A DNA stretch of 64,000 nt, from contig NZ_UTKY01000011.1 in NCBI RefSeq assembly GCF_900583165.1, forward strand, positions 1-64,000. Direction: 5' to 3'. How positions within the stretch are numbered: the stretch's first letter is position 1; every line of letters begins with the position of its first letter. Of this stretch, positions 61,823 through 64,000 are shown piece after piece. Origin of the DNA: Pseudomonas viridiflava (GTDB taxonomy: Bacteria > Pseudomonadota > Gammaproteobacteria > Pseudomonadales > Pseudomonadaceae). Position numbers and translations under genes: made by a program. The notes beneath the pieces were generated by a model. That model worked only from the letters and a program-made list of their open reading frames with translations. It ran no database searches and was not told where the DNA came from.

Positions 61823-62713
61823 ATGCCCACTTCGATTTTTATCCCGTCCGAGCACCAAGCCAGCACGTTGTACCTGCCGCCGGGTGCTTGGGCGACCGTG
61901 CTCGATTGCCTGTGCGAACATTTTCCTGCGATCAGCCGTGAACACTGGCTGGACCGCATCGCCCGTGGCCGAGTGCTGGATATCAACGGCAGCCCCATCA
62001 GCCTCGGCCTGGCCTACAAGGAAGGCCTGTGCATCTACTACTTCCGCGAAGTGCCGAATGAAAAGGTGATCCCCGTCCAGGAAACCATCCTGTACGCGGA
62101 CGAACACCTGGTGGTTGCTGACAAACCGCATTTCCTGCCGGTGACCCCCGCCGGCGAGTATGTCGAGCAGACCTTGCTGCGCCGTTTGATTCGCCGTCTG
62201 GATAACCCGGCGCTGGTGCCCCTGCACCGTATCGACCGGCACACGGCAGGCCTGGTGTTGTTCTCCGCCAACCCGGCCACTCGCTCGGTTTATCAGCAGC
62301 TGTTTCCTACGCGCAAGATCGATAAATTCTACGAAGCCATTGCGCCGGCCTTACCTGAGCAGGTGTTCCCGTTGGTGCACAAAAGCCGCCTGGTGGATGG
62401 CGAACCGTTCTTTCGCATGCAGGAAGGCCCGGGCGCGAGCAATACCGAAACGGCGGTTGAAGTGCGCGAAAAGAATGGCGATCTATGGCGCTACGGCCTG
62501 TTCCCGGTGACGGGTAAGAAGCACCAGTTGCGGGTGCATATGACAGCGCTCGGCGCGAGTATCTGCAACGACCCGTTTTACCCGCATGTGGTCAAGGACG
62601 CCGTGGACGACTACGCCAACCCGCTCAAGCTACTGGCCCAAGGCGTGCGCTTTATCGACCCGGTGACCGGTGAAGAGCGCAGTTTTCGCAGTGAGATCAC
62701 CCTCGACTGGTAA
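61823..62713 (+). CDS. RluA-family pseudouridine synthase
   Basis: The 296-residue enzyme isomerises uridine in RNA. It has the RluA catalytic motif LHRIDRHTAGLVLFSANP with Asp138 as the nucleophile, YADEHLVVADKPHFLPVTPAG before it, and GKKHQLRVHMTALGASICNDPFYP near the end. The N-terminal S4 RNA-binding domain of some members is replaced by a shorter HQASTLYLPPGAWATVLDCLCEHFP region, so the target (23S rRNA or tRNA) cannot be stated. The ATG at 61823 was chosen by this N-terminus; the ribosome-binding site is weak. A strong terminator follows. Confidence 0.88.
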   Translation: MPTSIFIPSEHQASTLYLPPGAWATVLDCLCEHFPAISREHWLDRIARGRVLDINGSPISLGLAYKEGLCIYYFREVPNEKVIPVQETILYADEHLVVADKPHFLPVTPAGEYVEQTLLRRLIRRLDNPALVPLHRIDRHTAGLVLFSANPATRSVYQQLFPTRKIDKFYEAIAPALPEQVFPLVHKSRLVDGEPFFRMQEGPGASNTETAVEVREKNGDLWRYGLFPVTGKKHQLRVHMTALGASICNDPFYPHVVKDAVDDYANPLKLLAQGVRFIDPVTGEERSFRSEITLDW

Positions 62714-62723
62714 TCCACGAAAA

Positions 62724-62754
62724 CAACAAGGCCCGCGCGAGGCGGGCCTTGTTG
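62724..62754. terminator. Bidirectional terminator
   Basis: CAACAAGGCCCGC pairs perfectly with GCGGGCCTTGTTG (13 bp) around a 5-base loop. The T-rich flank is poor, but it stands between two convergent genes. Confidence 0.7.
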
Positions 62755-62768
62755 GCAAACGTTAAAAT

Positions 62769-62990
62769 TTACAGATCTTTAACGGTGCGAACCTGATCTT
62801 TGTTGATGCGGGTGCGCTTGCCGTCCAGCTGTTCAAATTCGTAGAAACCCGAATCTTCGTTGTATTTCGGGGTGTCGACGGCCTGGATTTCGCGACCGTC
62901 ATTCAGGGTGATCACTGTCGGCGAAGCGCAACCGGCGAGGGTGGCGAGGCCCAGTGCAAGCATGAGAGCGGCGATGGTCCGTTGAGTCAT
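62769..62990 (-). CDS. YgdI/YgdR-family small lipoprotein
   Basis: The 73-residue precursor has a lipoprotein signal (MTQRTIAALMLALGLATLAGC) with the lipobox Cys at position 21, followed by SPTVITLNDGREIQAVDTPKYNEDSGFYEFEQLDGKRTRINKDQVRTV. This SH3-like strand pattern is that of YgdI/YgdR (DUF903) proteins. It is likely anchored to the outer or inner membrane facing the periplasm; function is unknown. The start is well defined and the gene is convergent with the pseudouridine synthase gene. Confidence 0.88.
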   Translation of the reverse strand: MTQRTIAALMLALGLATLAGCASPTVITLNDGREIQAVDTPKYNEDSGFYEFEQLDGKRTRINKDQVRTVKDL

Positions 62991-63069
62991 GGTGTTGTCT
63001 CCGAAAGAATTCTTTTGAAATGCTGACCTTGTGACGCGCAGGGCGCCGACAAAGTTCCGAGTGCGAGGT

Positions 63070-63672
63070 TCATTCTGACACGCCCGACCTCGGGAGTAAC
63101 AGCTCGGGTGTATTCAGGTTGGCCAGGCGCGGGTCATCCGCCGGGCACTCCAGACCCACGCCGCCCAGTTGCAGAAAGAGTTTGCGTGGGCTGCGTTCAC
63201 CGGCGTCCCAGGCCTGTTCTACCGCAGTTTGCAGGCCGGTGGGGATGACACAGATCAAGGGTTCCCAGAATTCACCATGGCGCACCATCACGGGCAAGAG
63301 CGGGTTGCGTTGCGCGGTCACACGTAACTCGGTCAACAAACCGGCATCTATTTGCGGCACATCGCACGGCAAGATCAGCACATGCGTGTGGCGTGCGGCG
63401 GCCAATCCCGCGCGGATGCCGGCGAGCGGGCCGGGAAAGTCCGGGCTGTCGTCGCTCACCACCTGGTCGGCATAGGCACCGTAGCGTTCATGATTGCGGT
63501 TGCACGAAATGATCAAGTCATCTGTGAGTGGCCGGACCAGGCGCTGCAAATGGGCAATCAGGGGCTCGCCCTGCCAGTCCAGCAGGCCTTTATCCTGGCC
63601 GCCCATGCGTTGGCCGCGCCCGCCCGCCAGCAGTAGGATCGAACAGGGCAGGGGTGAAGAATCGAGAGACAT
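63070..63672 (-). CDS. mobA: Molybdenum cofactor guanylyltransferase MobA
   Basis: MobA attaches GMP to molybdopterin to give the bis-MGD cofactor. The 200-residue product has the nucleotidyltransferase motif [31 protein letters not shown], then [39 protein letters not shown] and LSLG-less C-terminus [34 protein letters not shown] 63672 ([11 protein letters not shown]) matches the family; a longer frame upstream overlaps moaB. It is divergent from moaB by 76 bp, which is a common arrangement in Pseudomonas. Confidence 0.93.
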   Translation of the reverse strand: MSLDSSPLPCSILLLAGGRGQRMGGQDKGLLDWQGEPLIAHLQRLVRPLTDDLIISCNRNHERYGAYADQVVSDDSPDFPGPLAGIRAGLAAARHTHVLILPCDVPQIDAGLLTELRVTAQRNPLLPVMVRHGEFWEPLICVIPTGLQTAVEQAWDAGERSPRKLFLQLGGVGLECPADDPRLANLNTPELLLPRSGVSE

Positions 63673-63748
63673 GGCGGTTCCGCTGCGGCAGGCAAATAGG
63701 GCCCTGTGATATAACACCGGCCTGTTTCTTCGACAACCGGACCGTGCC

Positions 63749-64000
63749 ATGAAAGCCAAGGCTGATGCGCCCTTCGTACCCCTGAACATCGCTGTATTGA
63801 CCGTCAGCGACACCCGCACCCTGGACACCGACACCTCGGGCCAGGTCTTCGTCGACCGCCTCACCGCCGCGGGGCATAACCTGGCCGAGCGCGTGTTGCT
63901 CAAGGACGACCTTTACAAAATCCGCGCCCAAGTCGCCCACTGGATCGCCGAAGACGTGGTGCAAGTGGTGCTGATCACCGGCGGCACCGGCTTCACCGGT
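63749..64000 (+). CDS. moaB: Molybdenum cofactor biosynthesis protein MoaB (partial)
   Basis: The first 84 codons are visible before the right edge. They encode [37 protein letters not shown] and [12 protein letters not shown], the MPT-binding motif of MoaB/MogA. MoaB would adenylylate molybdopterin for molybdate insertion. The start ATG 63749 is well placed for a gene divergent from mobA, and the protein is incomplete at its C-terminus. MobA on the other strand supports the assignment. Confidence 0.93.
   Translation, partial: MKAKADAPFVPLNIAVLTVSDTRTLDTDTSGQVFVDRLTAAGHNLAERVLLKDDLYKIRAQVAHWIAEDVVQVVLITGGTGFTG

Overview
The window is a stretch of chromosome from a fluorescent-group Pseudomonas, most likely the P. 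fluorescens complex. The evidence is the gene content (oprI, cysB, the EarP/EF-P pair with Arg32, class I plus class II DAHP synthases, Ohr/OhrR, a Pseudomonas-type MsrC) and repeated inverted REP doublets built on a GGGAGGGGGCTTGC-type core. Coding density is high, GC content is high, and there is no rRNA, tRNA, CRISPR array, insertion sequence or prophage. Assignments rest on reading translations and motifs; no database search was possible.

Layout. 1-2912: the N-terminal 970 codons of a large Rhs protein whose C-terminal (usually toxic) end lies outside the window. 3147-8283: chemoreceptor, TatD nuclease, MltF-like lytic transglycosylase, DoxX protein, and a small unknown protein behind a structured leader. 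8285-12945: a three-gene GldG/GldF/GldA-like ABC operon whose ATPase has degenerate catalytic motifs, divergent from an unknown coiled-coil protein. 13058-18793: GreB, a YbbP/YbbA-type ABC exporter divergent from the esterase TesA, and an L,D-transpeptidase. 18929-24622: OprI, an acetyltransferase, class I DAHP synthase, a PilZ-like protein, a thioredoxin-like protein, a PanE-like reductase, a 5'-nucleotidase and a universal stress protein. 24727-29653: CysB, a GreA-like factor, EarP with its substrate EF-P, and Ohr with its regulator OhrR.

29734-45110: two LysR regulators around a TauE/SafE permease, a DUF1127 protein, a YcaQ/AlkX-like glycosylase, class II DAHP synthase, a spermidine-synthase-like protein, a crotonase, a DEAD-box helicase with a long leader, a LigB/DODA-type dioxygenase, thiopurine methyltransferase, HtpX, an AlaA-like aminotransferase, MsrB, glutathione peroxidase and a second OhrR-like regulator. 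45064-53856: signalling genes, namely one hybrid kinase, a BvgS/BvgA-like pair and an orphan receiver, interrupted by an ATPase and MsrC. 54020-64000: Dgt, an EAL phosphodiesterase, a YqjD/YqjE/YqjK-like trio, Amt, a Kef-type antiporter, a glutaredoxin-like protein, a pseudouridine synthase, a small lipoprotein, MobA and the start of MoaB.

Most of this is conserved housekeeping DNA. Peroxide and methionine-sulfoxide defence recurs (ohr/ohrR, msrB, gpx/ohrR-like, msrC). The parts most worth a second look are the degenerate ABC operon and its divergent neighbour (10021-12945), the multi-hairpin leader at 7822-7974, the OhrR-like operator palindromes, the kinase/receiver cluster, and the Rhs gene cut by the window edge.
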